Positions 1 through 9,181 are shown, counted from the stretch's first letter. The stretch: 64,000 nt of DNA from Pseudomonas sp. CFII64 (GCF_000416235.1 NZ_ATLO01000053.1:1-64000); one strand, 5' to 3'. The notes: a model not told the origin generated them from the sequence alone. A program made the numbers and translations.

Positions 1-61
1 CAGCCTCCCGACGCGCGTTTGGCGGTGTCTGAGCCATCGCGGCACGGAAAAGCGAAAATCA

Positions 62-81
62 AAAGCCGAAGCCTCGGCTTT
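62..81 (+). terminator. Hairpin upstream of flhA, possible terminator
   Basis: An 8-bp perfect stem (AAAGCCGA / TCGGCTTT) with a 4-base AGCC loop is followed by a short T-poor tail. It sits where the gene before flhA (flhB in related genomes) would end, so it may be a weak intrinsic terminator. The missing T-run makes this uncertain. Confidence 0.35.
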
Positions 82-160
82 CGTTACGACGGGCTTAGTC
101 GCAAAGGCCAACACCTCTTCCTACAGCCAATTCTCCAAATAATGGCCCTTTGTCCACTGT

Positions 161-177
161 TGGAAAGCTTCTTGCAA
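161..177 (+). promoter_or_regulatory. Candidate sigma-54 (RpoN) promoter for flhA
   Basis: TGGAAAG-CTTC-TTGCAA carries the obligatory GG (162-163) and GC (174-175) separated by exactly 10 bases and the TTGCA -12 element, close to the TGGCACG-N4-TTGCW consensus. It lies about 60 bases before the flhA start. In Pseudomonas flhA is known to depend on RpoN with FleQ, which fits. FleQ binding sites were not identified. Confidence 0.6.
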
Positions 178-236
178 TAGGTCAATTCAGGTCGCCTTCG
201 GCGTCAAAGTTTTGGTTTAGTGCAGGTGAAAAATCG

Positions 237-2366
237 GTGGATCGCTCTCAATTAATCAGTAGCGCACGCAGTAATCTCGCGGGTCTCGGTCGGGGCCAGT
301 TGGGTGTGCCGTTGTTGCTGTTGGTCATGATGGCAATGATGATGTTGCCAATGCCGCCGTTCCTCCTGGACGTGTTTTTCACCTTCAACATCGCGCTGTC
401 GATTGTGGTCCTGCTGGTCTGCGTCTACGCCTTGCGTCCTCTGGATTTCTCGGTATTCCCCACCATTTTGCTGGTGGCGACGCTGCTGCGTCTGGCGCTC
501 AACGTTGCCTCGACGCGGGTGGTCATGCTGCACGGTCAGGACGGTCATGCCGCAGCCGGCAAGGTGATCCAGGCCTTCGGTGAGGTGGTGATCGGCGGTA
601 ACTATGTGGTTGGTATCGTGGTTTTCGCGATCCTGATGATCATTAACTTCGTGGTAATCACCAAAGGTGCCGGGCGGATTTCCGAGGTCAGCGCGCGTTT
701 CACCCTCGATGCGATGCCCGGCAAACAGATGGCAATCGATGCCGACTTGAACGCCGGCCTGATCGATCAGCCTGAAGCCAAGCGTCGGCGTCTGGAAGTC
801 GCCCAGGAGGCCGAGTTCTACGGCTCCATGGACGGTGCCTCGAAATTCGTGCGCGGTGATGCCATCGCCGGTCTGTTGATTCTGTTTATCAACCTCATCG
901 GCGGCATCCTGGTCGGCATGCTGCAGCACAACATGACGTTTGCCGATGCGGGCAAGATCTATACGCTTTTGACCATTGGTGACGGTTTGGTGGCGCAATT
1001 GCCATCGCTGCTGCTGTCGACTGCCGCGGCGATCATGGTGACCCGTGCTTCCGGTTCGGAAGAGATGGGCAAGCTGATCAATCGGCAGATGTTCAGTTCC
1101 CACAAGGCGCTGGCGGTTTCCGCCGGGATCATGATTGTCATGGGCCTGGTGCCGGGCATGCCGCACTTTTCCTTTCTCAGCCTCGGGCTGGTAGCGGGCG
1201 GTGTCGCTTACCTGTTGTGGAAAAAACAGAACGTGGTCAAGGTCCAGGCGCTGGAAGAGGTCAAGCGCCAGCAGGAAATGCTGCCGTCGCCGACCCGGGT
1301 TCAGGATTCCAAGGAGCTGGGCTGGGATGACGTGACCCCCATCGACATGATCGGCCTGGAAGTGGGCTATCGCTTGATTCCGCTGGTGGATCGCAATCAG
1401 GGTGGTCAGTTGCTCGCGCGGATCAAGGGCGTGCGCAAGAAGCTCTCGCAGGAGCTAGGCTTTCTCATGCCCACTGTGCATATCCGTGACAACCTGGATC
1501 TGGCGCCCAGTGCCTATCGTTTGACGCTCATGGGCGTGACGCTGGCGGAAGCCGAGATTTACCCGGATCGGGAGTTGGCGATCAACCCCGGTCAAGTGTT
1601 CGGCACCCTCAACGGTATTACCGCCAAGGACCCGGCGTTTGGTCTTGAAGCGGTATGGATCGAAATCAGCCAGCGCAGCCAGGCGCAGTCGCTGGGGTAC
1701 ACCGTGGTCGATGCCAGTACGGTAGTGGCAACGCACTTGAACCAGATTCTTTATAAACACTCTCATGAGCTGATCGGCCATGAAGAAGTCCAGCAATTGA
1801 TGCAATTGCTGGCTAAAAGCTCGCCAAAGCTGGCTGAAGAGCTGGTTCCGGGGATTCTTTCGCTGTCAGCGTTGCTCAAGGTATTGCAGTCGCTTTTGGC
1901 CGAGCAGGTGCCTGTTCGCGACATTCGCAGCATCGCCGAAGCCATCGCGAACAATGCCATGAGGAGTCAAGATACCGCCGCTTTGGTTGCCGCGGTTCGC
2001 GTGGGATTGAGCCGCGCAATCGTGCAAAGCATTGTAGGGATTGAGCCGGAGCTGCCAGTTATCACTCTGGAACCAAGGTTGGAACAGATATTGCTCAATA
2101 GTTTGCAGAAGGCAGGTCAGGGTCAGGAAGAAGGCGTGCTGCTTGAGCCAAGCATGGCAGAAAAGCTCCAGCGTTCGTTGATCGACGCGGCGCAGCGGCA
2201 GGAGATGCAGGGTTTGCCGGTAATTCTTTTGGTTGCAGGCCCGGTTCGCGCCATGTTGTCCCGCTTTGGACGACTGGCTGTACCGAACATGCATGTGTTG
2301 GCGTATCAGGAAATTCCTGACAATAAGCAAGTCACCATCGTAGCGACTGTCGGGCCGAACGGCTGA
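237..2366 (+). CDS. flhA: Flagellar type III export gate protein FlhA
   Basis: FlhA forms the inner-membrane export gate of the flagellar type III secretion apparatus; its cytoplasmic ring docks chaperone-substrate complexes. The N-terminal half (about residues 15-330) has eight hydrophobic segments with the family signatures FPTILLVATLLRLALNVASTR and the long cytoplasmic loop GAGRISEVSARFTLDAMPGKQMAIDADLNAG. The C-terminal half is the soluble ring domain. I chose the GTG at 237 (MDRSQLISSARSNL) because it gives 709 residues, the usual Pseudomonas length, and has AGGTGA just upstream. An in-frame start at 150 would add 29 residues and would overlap the sigma-54 site. flhF follows after 11 bases, so the genes are probably one transcript. 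Confidence 0.97.
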   Translation: MDRSQLISSARSNLAGLGRGQLGVPLLLLVMMAMMMLPMPPFLLDVFFTFNIALSIVVLLVCVYALRPLDFSVFPTILLVATLLRLALNVASTRVVMLHGQDGHAAAGKVIQAFGEVVIGGNYVVGIVVFAILMIINFVVITKGAGRISEVSARFTLDAMPGKQMAIDADLNAGLIDQPEAKRRRLEVAQEAEFYGSMDGASKFVRGDAIAGLLILFINLIGGILVGMLQHNMTFADAGKIYTLLTIGDGLVAQLPSLLLSTAAAIMVTRASGSEEMGKLINRQMFSSHKALAVSAGIMIVMGLVPGMPHFSFLSLGLVAGGVAYLLWKKQNVVKVQALEEVKRQQEMLPSPTRVQDSKELGWDDVTPIDMIGLEVGYRLIPLVDRNQGGQLLARIKGVRKKLSQELGFLMPTVHIRDNLDLAPSAYRLTLMGVTLAEAEIYPDRELAINPGQVFGTLNGITAKDPAFGLEAVWIEISQRSQAQSLGYTVVDASTVVATHLNQILYKHSHELIGHEEVQQLMQLLAKSSPKLAEELVPGILSLSALLKVLQSLLAEQVPVRDIRSIAEAIANNAMRSQDTAALVAAVRVGLSRAIVQSIVGIEPELPVITLEPRLEQILLNSLQKAGQGQEEGVLLEPSMAEKLQRSLIDAAQRQEMQGLPVILLVAGPVRAMLSRFGRLAVPNMHVLAYQEIPDNKQVTIVATVGPNG

Positions 2367-2377
2367 GGTAGTGAGTC

Positions 2378-3706
2378 ATGCAAGTTAAGCGATTTTTCGC
2401 CGCCGATATGCGTCAAGCCATGAAACTGGTTCGCGATGAGCTGGGCGCAGAAGCGGCCATCATCGGTAACCGGCGCATTGCCGGTGGCGTAGAGCTGACT
2501 GCTGCGCTGGATTACAAGTTGTCTGCGCTGGCGCCTCGGGTGCCGAACATCGAGCTTGAAGACGAGCTGCGCAAAACCCAGTCGCGAATTGTTACTGCCC
2601 AGGCTGAACTGAACAATCGCGGCGACAGTGACCCGTCAGTCAACCGCCAGTTGTTCGCCGGCATGCCGCTCAGTGCTGCGGACACGCATATCGAGCCAAC
2701 GCTTGAAGAGCCGCCGCGTCCTTTCGTCCAGGCCCACGCAGCCCCTGCGGAACCCGCTGGCGGCCAGCGCGCTTACGAAAACATGCGTTTCGAATTGAAT
2801 GGCCTGCGTGAACTGCTGGAAGTCCAGTTGGGTTCGCTGGCCTGGAATCAGCTGCAAGGCAGCCGTCCGCAACAGGCCAACCTGTGGCGTCGCCTGCAAC
2901 GTATCGGTCTGTCCGGTCCGTTGTCCCGCGATCTGCTGGCCATGGTCAGCGAAATTGAAGAGCCTCGTCAGGCCTGGCGCATGTTGCTGGCGCACCTGGC
3001 GCGGATGATTGCAACTCCGGAAATCGAGCCTCTGGAAGAGGGCGGCGTGATCGCCATGGTCGGCCCGGCTGGCATGGGTAAAACCACCACACTCGCCAAG
3101 CTGGCGGCGCGCTACGTGTTGAAGTACGGCGCACAGAATATCGCTCTGGTCAGCATGGACAGCTTTCGCATTGGTGCTCAGGAACAGCTCAAGACGCTGG
3201 GCCGCATCCTCAATGTGCCAGTGACGCATGTCGATCCGGGCCAGTCGCTGGCTCAGGCCCTGGAGCCGCTGCTGCGCAAGCGCGTGGTGTTGATTGACAC
3301 CGCAGGCCTGCAAGCCAGCGATCCGGCCCTGCGCATGCAGCTCGAAAGTCTTGCCGGACGTGGGATCAAGGCGCGCAATTATCTGGTGTTGGCAACGACC
3401 AGTCAGAAGCAAGTGCTGACCGCTGCCTACCACAGTTACAAACGTTGTGGTTTGTCCGGGTGCATCCTGACCAAACTCGACGAAACCGCCAGCCTTGGCG
3501 AAGTGCTCAGCCTGGCGATCAGTCATGAGCTTCCTGTCGCCTACCTGACTGACGGTCCGCGAATACCTGATGATTTGCACCTTCCCCGCCGGCACCAGTT
3601 GGTGACCCGTGCAGTCAATGTGCAAATGCAGGAAGAGCCTAGCGAAGAAGCAATGGCGGACATGTTCGCCGACCTGTACCACAACCCAAGCAAGCGGGTG
3701 GGTTAG
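2378..3706 (+). CDS. flhF: Flagellar placement SRP-like GTPase FlhF
   Basis: FlhF is an SRP-type GTPase that marks the cell pole for flagellar assembly and recruits the first basal-body parts. This 442-residue protein begins MQVKRFFAADMRQAMKLVRDELGAEAAI, the typical FlhF start, followed by a low-conservation B domain (about 70-170) and the NG GTPase domain. The P-loop GPAGMGKTTT is at about residue 229, and DTAGL and TKLDE are the G3 and G4 elements. It lies 11 bases after flhA and before fleN, whose product counters FlhF to set flagellar number. The 115-base gap to fleN leaves room for a separate promoter, which I could not identify. Confidence 0.96.
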   Translation: MQVKRFFAADMRQAMKLVRDELGAEAAIIGNRRIAGGVELTAALDYKLSALAPRVPNIELEDELRKTQSRIVTAQAELNNRGDSDPSVNRQLFAGMPLSAADTHIEPTLEEPPRPFVQAHAAPAEPAGGQRAYENMRFELNGLRELLEVQLGSLAWNQLQGSRPQQANLWRRLQRIGLSGPLSRDLLAMVSEIEEPRQAWRMLLAHLARMIATPEIEPLEEGGVIAMVGPAGMGKTTTLAKLAARYVLKYGAQNIALVSMDSFRIGAQEQLKTLGRILNVPVTHVDPGQSLAQALEPLLRKRVVLIDTAGLQASDPALRMQLESLAGRGIKARNYLVLATTSQKQVLTAAYHSYKRCGLSGCILTKLDETASLGEVLSLAISHELPVAYLTDGPRIPDDLHLPRRHQLVTRAVNVQMQEEPSEEAMADMFADLYHNPSKRVG

Positions 3707-3821
3707 GTGAAACGAACTACTGGAATTTACCTGCATCGATGGTCTGACACGCATTGTTCCGCAGCGAACGTGCAGCCCCCAATGTGGCTTCGGTCTACGC
3801 AAGACAAGGTAATGAAATAAC

Positions 3822-4655
3822 ATGGGCAGCATGCATCCCGTACAGGTGATCGCGGTGACCGGCGGCAAAGGTGGCGTCGGTAAGACTAACGTGTCAGTGA
3901 ACCTCTCGCTGGCCTTGGCCGAGCTTGGCCGGCGCGTCATGCTGCTGGACGCCGACCTTGGCCTGGCCAATGTCGACGTGTTGCTGGGGCTGACGCCCAA
4001 GCGCACCCTGGCCGATGTCATTGAAGGGCGTTGCGAATTGCGCGACGTACTCCTTCAAGGGCCTGGCGGGATTCGCATCGTGCCAGCCGCTTCCGGCACG
4101 CAAAGCATGGTGCACCTGACGCCAGCCCAGCACGCCGGTCTGATTCAGGCTTTCAGCGATATTGGCGATAACCTCGACGTGCTGGTCATCGATACGGCCG
4201 CCGGCATCGGCGAGTCGGTGGTGAGCTTCGTACGCGCCGCCCAGGAAGTCTTGCTGGTGGTGTGCGACGAGCCGACCTCGATCACTGACGCCTATGCGCT
4301 GATCAAGCTGCTCAACCGCGACTACGGCATGAACCGTTTCCGGGTCCTGGCCAACATGGCCCAGAGCCCGCAGGAAGGCCGCAACCTGTTTGCCAAGCTG
4401 ACCAAAGTGACTGACCGCTTCCTCGATGTTGCCCTGCAATACGTCGGCGCCGTGCCTTACGACGAGTGTGTGCGCAAGGCGGTGCAGAAGCAGCGTGCCG
4501 TTTATGAAGCGTTCCCGCGTTCCAAATGCTCCCTGGCGTTCAAGGCTATCGCGCAGAAAGTCGACACCTGGCCGCTGCCGGCCAATCCGCGCGGCCATCT
4601 TGAGTTCTTCGTGGAGCGACTTGTCCACCAGACATTTGCGGGGCCTGTCCAATGA
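3822..4655 (+). CDS. fleN: Flagellar number regulator FleN (FlhG, MinD-like ATPase)
   Basis: FleN (FlhG) is a ParA/MinD-family ATPase that limits polar flagella to one or a few. It does so by restraining the activator FleQ and acting against FlhF. The 277-residue protein has the deviant Walker A GGKGGVGKT at residues 14-22, the switch regions LLDADLGLANVDVLLG and DTAAGIGESVVSF, and a C-terminal basic/amphipathic tail that normally binds membrane. MGSMHPVQVIAVTGGKGG is the expected start. Its stop overlaps the fliA start by four bases (ATGA), indicating translational coupling. Confidence 0.96.
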   Translation: MGSMHPVQVIAVTGGKGGVGKTNVSVNLSLALAELGRRVMLLDADLGLANVDVLLGLTPKRTLADVIEGRCELRDVLLQGPGGIRIVPAASGTQSMVHLTPAQHAGLIQAFSDIGDNLDVLVIDTAAGIGESVVSFVRAAQEVLLVVCDEPTSITDAYALIKLLNRDYGMNRFRVLANMAQSPQEGRNLFAKLTKVTDRFLDVALQYVGAVPYDECVRKAVQKQRAVYEAFPRSKCSLAFKAIAQKVDTWPLPANPRGHLEFFVERLVHQTFAGPVQ

Positions 4656-5392
4656 CAGCCAGCGGCTATCAGATGTACAGCAAGACCTCCAAGAACTCGC
4701 AGTACGAGCTCATCGAGCGTTATGCGCCGCTGGTCAAGCGTATCGCCTATCACTTGTTGGCGCGCTTGCCGGCCAGCGTTCAGGTCGAGGATCTGATCCA
4801 GGCCGGCATGATCGGACTGCTTGAAGTGTCCACCAAATACGACTGCACCAAAGGCGCGAGTTTCGAGACCTACGCCGGTATCCGGATTCGCGGCGCAATG
4901 CTCGATGAAGTGCGCAAAGGCGACTGGGCACCACGCTCGGTTCACCGCAATACGCGCATGGTCAGTGACGCAATTCGCTCAATTGAAGCTAAAACAGGTC
5001 GTGACGCTAAAGATCACGAGGTTGCGGCCGAACTCCAATTGAGTCTCGATGATTATTACGGGATTTTGAACGATACCCTGGGCAGCCGGCTGTTCAGTTT
5101 CGACGACCTTTTGCAGGACGGCGAACATGAAGGGCTGCACGAGGACGGCGCAAGCGGTTCGCTTGAGCCATCACGAGATCTGGAAGATGAACGTTTCCAG
5201 GCCGCGTTAGCAGATGCGATTGCCAATTTGCCAGAGCGCGAGCGACTGGTGTTGGCGCTGTACTATGACGAGGAGCTCAATCTCAAGGAAATCGGTGAGG
5301 TCCTTGGGGTCAGCGAGTCGCGAGTCAGCCAGTTACACAGCCAGTGCGCAGCTCGTTTGCGAGGGCGTTTGGGAGAGTGGCGAGCGCGTTGA
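4652..5392 (+). CDS. fliA: Flagellar sigma factor FliA (sigma-28)
   Basis: FliA directs RNA polymerase to late flagellar genes such as flagellin and chemotaxis genes and is held inactive by FlgM until the hook is complete. The 246-residue sequence has region 2 (DLIQAGMIGLLEVSTKYD, FETYAGIRIRGAMLDEVRKGDW), region 3 (RDAKDHEVAAELQLS) and region 4 with a helix-turn-helix (LNLKEIGEVLGVSESRVSQLHSQ). It is the last gene of the flhA-flhF-fleN-fliA run. The downstream gap of about 290 bases to cheY separates it from the chemotaxis genes. Confidence 0.97.
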   Translation: MTASGYQMYSKTSKNSQYELIERYAPLVKRIAYHLLARLPASVQVEDLIQAGMIGLLEVSTKYDCTKGASFETYAGIRIRGAMLDEVRKGDWAPRSVHRNTRMVSDAIRSIEAKTGRDAKDHEVAAELQLSLDDYYGILNDTLGSRLFSFDDLLQDGEHEGLHEDGASGSLEPSRDLEDERFQAALADAIANLPERERLVLALYYDEELNLKEIGEVLGVSESRVSQLHSQCAARLRGRLGEWRAR

Positions 5393-5627
5393 CAGGCAGG
5401 GCGCATCCGTAAGGTTGCGCTGTGCGTGTAGGCCGGCTGTGCAAAGCGTTGTGTGGGGAGATGGACAAGGCGGGAACCGGTCATTGGCACTGCTGCGAGC
5501 TGTTGGAAGGTGGTTTACCTTTCTGGCGGCAGGTTGAGCTGCTGCCCGGTTTCTTGACTGTTGATTTACCAAGCCCGTCGTCGTTTTAGTACAGCCGATG
5601 TGAGCTGTGCCGGTATTGATTGAACAG

Positions 5628-5648
5628 CGCGTTCAGGTGCTGAACGCG
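5628..5648 (+). promoter_or_regulatory. Perfect hairpin in the cheY leader
   Basis: A 9-bp perfect inverted repeat (CGCGTTCAG / CTGAACGCG, 3-base loop) lies about 14 bases before the cheY Shine-Dalgarno GGAGG. With no T-run behind it, it looks more like a leader hairpin or operator than a terminator. A GCCGATGT at 5594-5601 resembles the sigma-28 -10 element expected for chemotaxis genes, but no good -35 is seen at the usual spacing. The rest of 5393-5660 holds nothing I recognise. Confidence 0.3.
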
Positions 5649-5683
5649 TTAAAGACTGCTTGGAGGTCGAATTGGACAAGAAC

Positions 5684-6058
5684 ATGAAAATCCTCATCGT
5701 TGATGACTTCTCAACGATGCGGCGGATCATTAAGAACCTGTTGCGTGATTTGGGATTCACCAACACGGCCGAAGCCGATGACGGACTCACCGCGCTGCCA
5801 ATGTTGCAGAGCGGTGCTTTCGATTTTCTGGTGACTGACTGGAACATGCCGGGCATGTCCGGCATTGACCTGTTGCGTCAGGTACGCGCCGATGAACGAC
5901 TCAAGCACCTTCCAGTGCTGATGGTCACGGCCGAAGCCAAGCGTGACCAGATCATTGAAGCCGCCCAGGCGGGCGTCAACGGTTATGTCGTGAAGCCATT
6001 TACGGCCCAAGTGCTGAAAGAAAAGATCGAAAAGATCTTCGAGCGCGTCAATAGCTGA
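5684..6058 (+). CDS. cheY: Chemotaxis response regulator CheY
   Basis: CheY is the single-domain receiver that, phosphorylated by CheA, binds the flagellar motor switch. The 124-residue protein has the acidic pocket (D7, D8), phospho-acceptor D52 in FLVTDWNMPG, T/S at MVTAEAK and K in YVVKPF. MKILIVDDFSTMRR is the common Pseudomonas start. However, the best Shine-Dalgarno (GGAGG at 5662-5666) is spaced better for an in-frame TTG at 5672, which would give MDKNMKILIV and four more residues. The two starts cannot be separated from sequence alone. cheZ follows after 19 bases. Confidence 0.95.
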   Translation: MKILIVDDFSTMRRIIKNLLRDLGFTNTAEADDGLTALPMLQSGAFDFLVTDWNMPGMSGIDLLRQVRADERLKHLPVLMVTAEAKRDQIIEAAQAGVNGYVVKPFTAQVLKEKIEKIFERVNS

Positions 6059-6077
6059 TGTTTGCCGCGAGGGCGCT

Positions 6078-6866
6078 ATGGAGCATAACGAGTCATCACA
6101 GGGCGACTTTGAGTCAACCCTGAAAAAACATGCGCATGAGCTGGTAACGAGCCTTGAGAAAGGCCGTTTCGGCGAAGCCGTGCAATTGATCCATGAGCTG
6201 AACCAGACGCGTGATCGCGGCTTGTATCAGGAAGTCGGCAAGCTGACCCGAGAGCTGCACAGCGCGATCGTCAATTTTCAGATTGACCCGAACATGCCTC
6301 AGGCCGAAGAAGTGTCCCAGATCACGGACGCTACCGAACGCTTGTCGTATGTTGTCAAACTGACTGAAAACGCCGCCAACCGGACGATGGATCTGGTTGA
6401 GCTGAGCACGCCCCTGATGAACGGCTTGAGTACCGACGCCAAAGCGTTGAGCCAGGACTGGGGACGTTTCATGCGTCGGGAAATCGGCGCGGAAGAGTTT
6501 CGTGAGCTGGCTAAACGTGTCGACGGCTTTTTGACACGCAGTGAGCAGGAAACCCACGAGGTCGCGGCCCACCTCAATGACATTCTGCTGGCCCAGGATT
6601 ACCAGGACCTTACCGGTCAGGTCATCAAGCGCGTCACGCAATTGGTCACTGAAGTCGAAAGCAATCTGCTCAAGTTGGTGCTCATGGCCAGTCAGGTCGA
6701 TCGCTTTGCAGGCATCGAACACGACGACCAGGCAATCCTCGCAGAAAAAGATCCACAAAAAGGTCTCTCTCAGGGTGAAGGTCCGCAGATTCATGCCGAT
6801 AAACGAGAAGACGTTGTGTCCGGACAGGACGATGTAGACGATCTGCTATCGAGCCTTGGCTTCTAG
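6078..6866 (+). CDS. cheZ: Protein phosphatase CheZ
   Basis: CheZ dephosphorylates CheY-P and ends the motor signal. The 262-residue protein has the long helical hairpin with the catalytic segment LAQDYQDLTGQVIKRV (Asp and Gln of the phosphatase site). It ends in QDDVDDLLSSLGF, the C-terminal peptide that captures CheY. Both key elements are intact. The gene sits between cheY and cheA as in other polar-flagellated gammaproteobacteria. The C-terminal peptide resembles repeats in the neighbouring CheA (see findings). Confidence 0.95.
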   Translation: MEHNESSQGDFESTLKKHAHELVTSLEKGRFGEAVQLIHELNQTRDRGLYQEVGKLTRELHSAIVNFQIDPNMPQAEEVSQITDATERLSYVVKLTENAANRTMDLVELSTPLMNGLSTDAKALSQDWGRFMRREIGAEEFRELAKRVDGFLTRSEQETHEVAAHLNDILLAQDYQDLTGQVIKRVTQLVTEVESNLLKLVLMASQVDRFAGIEHDDQAILAEKDPQKGLSQGEGPQIHADKREDVVSGQDDVDDLLSSLGF

Positions 6867-6898
6867 GTCTGTTGACGGTTAATTTTAGGGAGCACCCA

Positions 6899-9181
6899 AT
6901 GAGCTTCGGCGCCGATGAAGAAATCCTTCAGGATTTTCTGGTAGAGGCCGGCGAAATTCTGGAGCAATTGTCCGAACAGCTGGTCGAGCTGGAAAGCCGA
7001 CCTGATGATGCAGACTTGCTCAATGCAATTTTTCGCGGTTTTCACACTGTAAAAGGCGGCGCCGGCTTCCTCCAGCTCCATGAGCTGGTGGAGTGCTGCC
7101 ACATCGCCGAGAACGTTTTCGACATCCTGCGCAAGGGTGAACGTCGCGTCGACTCCGAATTGATGGACGTGGTGCTCGAAGCACTGGATGCGGTCAACGG
7201 CATGTTCAGCGAAGTTCGCGAACGTACCGAGGTCACACCCGCCACACCGGAATTGCTGGCGGCACTGGCGCGTCTGGCCGAGCCCGCATCCGCAGATGAA
7301 GTGGCTGCTGCTGCGCCAGTGGTCGAGGAAGCGCCTGCTCCTGCTTCCGACGAAATCACCGACAACGAATTCGAACTGCTGCTCGACTCGCTGAACGCCG
7401 TCAAGGCTCAGGCCGCCGAATCAGCCAGTGCGCCTGCTGCGACGCCAGTTGCTGCTTCTGCTCCGGCAGCGGCCAGCGATGAAATCAGCGACCAGGAATT
7501 CGAATCGCTGCTTGATCAATTGCATGGCAAAGGTCAGTTCGCAGTCGATGCCGTCGCAACGCCAGTGGCTGCTGCGGCTCCGGCTGCCAGCACCGGCGCT
7601 GCGGCAAGCAATGAAATCACCGACGATGAATTCGAAGCGTTACTGGATCAGCTGCACGGCAAGGGCTCGTTTGACGCTGCTGCGGCGGTAACGCCTGCGC
7701 CTGCTGCGGCTGCCATTGCAGCGCCGGTTGCTGCGGCCGCTTCGTCCAGCAACGAAATCTCGGATAACGAATTTGAAGACTTGCTGGATCAGCTGCACGG
7801 CAAAGGCAGTTTCAAGCCTGAAGCCATAGCTGCCGCGCCGGTCGCCGCCGTTGCTGCCAAGCCCGCGCCTGCGCCGGTTGCCGCCGCCAAACCGGCTCCA
7901 GCTCCAGCCGCTGCGCCAGCTCCAGCCGCTGCGCCAGCTCCGGCCAAAGCAGCGGCACCTGTTGCGGCCAAGGCTCCGGCTGCGGCGAGTCCGGACAAGC
8001 CGGCTTCCGAAGCGGAAACCACCGTGCGGGTTGATACCGCGCGCCTGGACGAGATCATGAACATGGTCGGCGAACTGGTGCTGGTGCGTAACCGTCTGGT
8101 GCGCCTGGGCCTGAACAGCGGCGATGAAGCCATGTCCAAGGCCGTCTCCAATCTGGATGTGGTCACCGCCGATCTGCAGACTGCGGTGATGAAAACCCGC
8201 ATGCAGCCGATCAAGAAAGTTTTCGGGCGCTTCCCGCGCCTGGTTCGCGACCTGGCCCGCCAGCTCAAGAAAGAGATCAACCTGGAACTGGTCGGCGAAG
8301 AAACCGACCTGGACAAGAACCTCGTCGAGGCCCTTGCCGATCCACTGGTCCACTTGGTGCGCAACGCGGTCGACCACGGTATCGAAACCCCGGAAGAACG
8401 CGAAGCCTCGGGCAAGTCCCGTGGCGGTCGTGTGATTCTCTCGGCGGAACAGGAAGGCGACCATATCCTGCTGTCGATTTCCGATGACGGCAAAGGCATG
8501 GACCCCAATGTCCTGCGCGCTATCGCGGTCAAGCGCGGCGTGATGGACAAGGACGCGGCCGATCGCCTGAGCGACAGCGACTGCTACAACCTGATCTTTG
8601 CACCGGGTTTCTCGACCAAGACCGAGATTTCCGATGTGTCGGGTCGTGGCGTGGGCATGGACGTGGTGAAAACCAAGATCGCCCAGCTCAACGGCACCAT
8701 CAATATTTACTCCACCAAGGGCCAGGGCTCGAAGATCGTCATCAAGGTGCCGTTGACCCTGGCGATCATGCCGACGCTGATGGTGATGCTGGGCAATCAG
8801 GCCTTTGCATTCCCGCTGGTCAACGTCAACGAGATCTTCCACCTGGACCTGTCGACCACCAACGTCGTCGATGGTCAGGAAGTGGTGATCGTGCGCGACA
8901 AGGCCCTGCCACTGTTCTATCTCAAGCGCTGGCTGATCAGCTCGGCCGCTCACGAAGAGCAGCGCGAAGGTCATGTGGTGATCCTGTCGGTGGGTACTCA
9001 GCGAATCGGTTTTGTCGTCGATCAGCTGGTAGGTCAGGAAGAAGTGGTAATCAAGCCGCTGGGCAAGATGTTGCAAGGTACGCCAGGCATGTCGGGCGCC
9101 ACCATTACCGGTGACGGTCGCATCGCCTTGATTCTCGATGTACCGAGCATGCTCAAGCGTTACGCCGCCCGGCGTATTTGA
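6899..9181 (+). CDS. cheA: Chemotaxis histidine kinase CheA
   Basis: CheA autophosphorylates and passes phosphate to CheY and CheB under control of chemoreceptors and CheW. I start at ATG 6899 (MSFGADEEILQDFLVEAGE), which has GGGAG seven bases upstream; an upstream in-frame start would add nine residues and overlap the cheZ end region. The protein has 760 residues. The Hpt P1 domain has phospho-His49 (FRGFHTVKGGAGF). Residues 150-310 are a long linker with four repeated acidic motifs. Then come P3 dimerisation (ETTVRVDTARLDEIMNMVGELVLVRN), P4 ATPase (LVRNAVDHGIE, DDGKGMD, GRGVGMDVV) and P5 CheW-like domain (VMLGNQAFAFPL onward). No conventional P2 domain is visible; the repeat linker occupies its place. 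Confidence 0.97.
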   Translation: MSFGADEEILQDFLVEAGEILEQLSEQLVELESRPDDADLLNAIFRGFHTVKGGAGFLQLHELVECCHIAENVFDILRKGERRVDSELMDVVLEALDAVNGMFSEVRERTEVTPATPELLAALARLAEPASADEVAAAAPVVEEAPAPASDEITDNEFELLLDSLNAVKAQAAESASAPAATPVAASAPAAASDEISDQEFESLLDQLHGKGQFAVDAVATPVAAAAPAASTGAAASNEITDDEFEALLDQLHGKGSFDAAAAVTPAPAAAAIAAPVAAAASSSNEISDNEFEDLLDQLHGKGSFKPEAIAAAPVAAVAAKPAPAPVAAAKPAPAPAAAPAPAAAPAPAKAAAPVAAKAPAAASPDKPASEAETTVRVDTARLDEIMNMVGELVLVRNRLVRLGLNSGDEAMSKAVSNLDVVTADLQTAVMKTRMQPIKKVFGRFPRLVRDLARQLKKEINLELVGEETDLDKNLVEALADPLVHLVRNAVDHGIETPEEREASGKSRGGRVILSAEQEGDHILLSISDDGKGMDPNVLRAIAVKRGVMDKDAADRLSDSDCYNLIFAPGFSTKTEISDVSGRGVGMDVVKTKIAQLNGTINIYSTKGQGSKIVIKVPLTLAIMPTLMVMLGNQAFAFPLVNVNEIFHLDLSTTNVVDGQEVVIVRDKALPLFYLKRWLISSAAHEEQREGHVVILSVGTQRIGFVVDQLVGQEEVVIKPLGKMLQGTPGMSGATITGDGRIALILDVPSMLKRYAARRI
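7349..7813 (+). repeat. Four in-frame repeats in the CheA linker
   Basis: Four copies of a motif of about 20 residues, roughly (D/N)EI(T/S)DxEFExLLDxL followed in three copies by HGKG(S/Q)F, start at CheA residues 151, 194, 238 and 285. Ala/Pro/Val-rich spacers of about 20-25 residues separate them. The DNA copies are similar but not identical, so they are old repeats under protein-level selection rather than a recent expansion. Confidence 0.9.
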
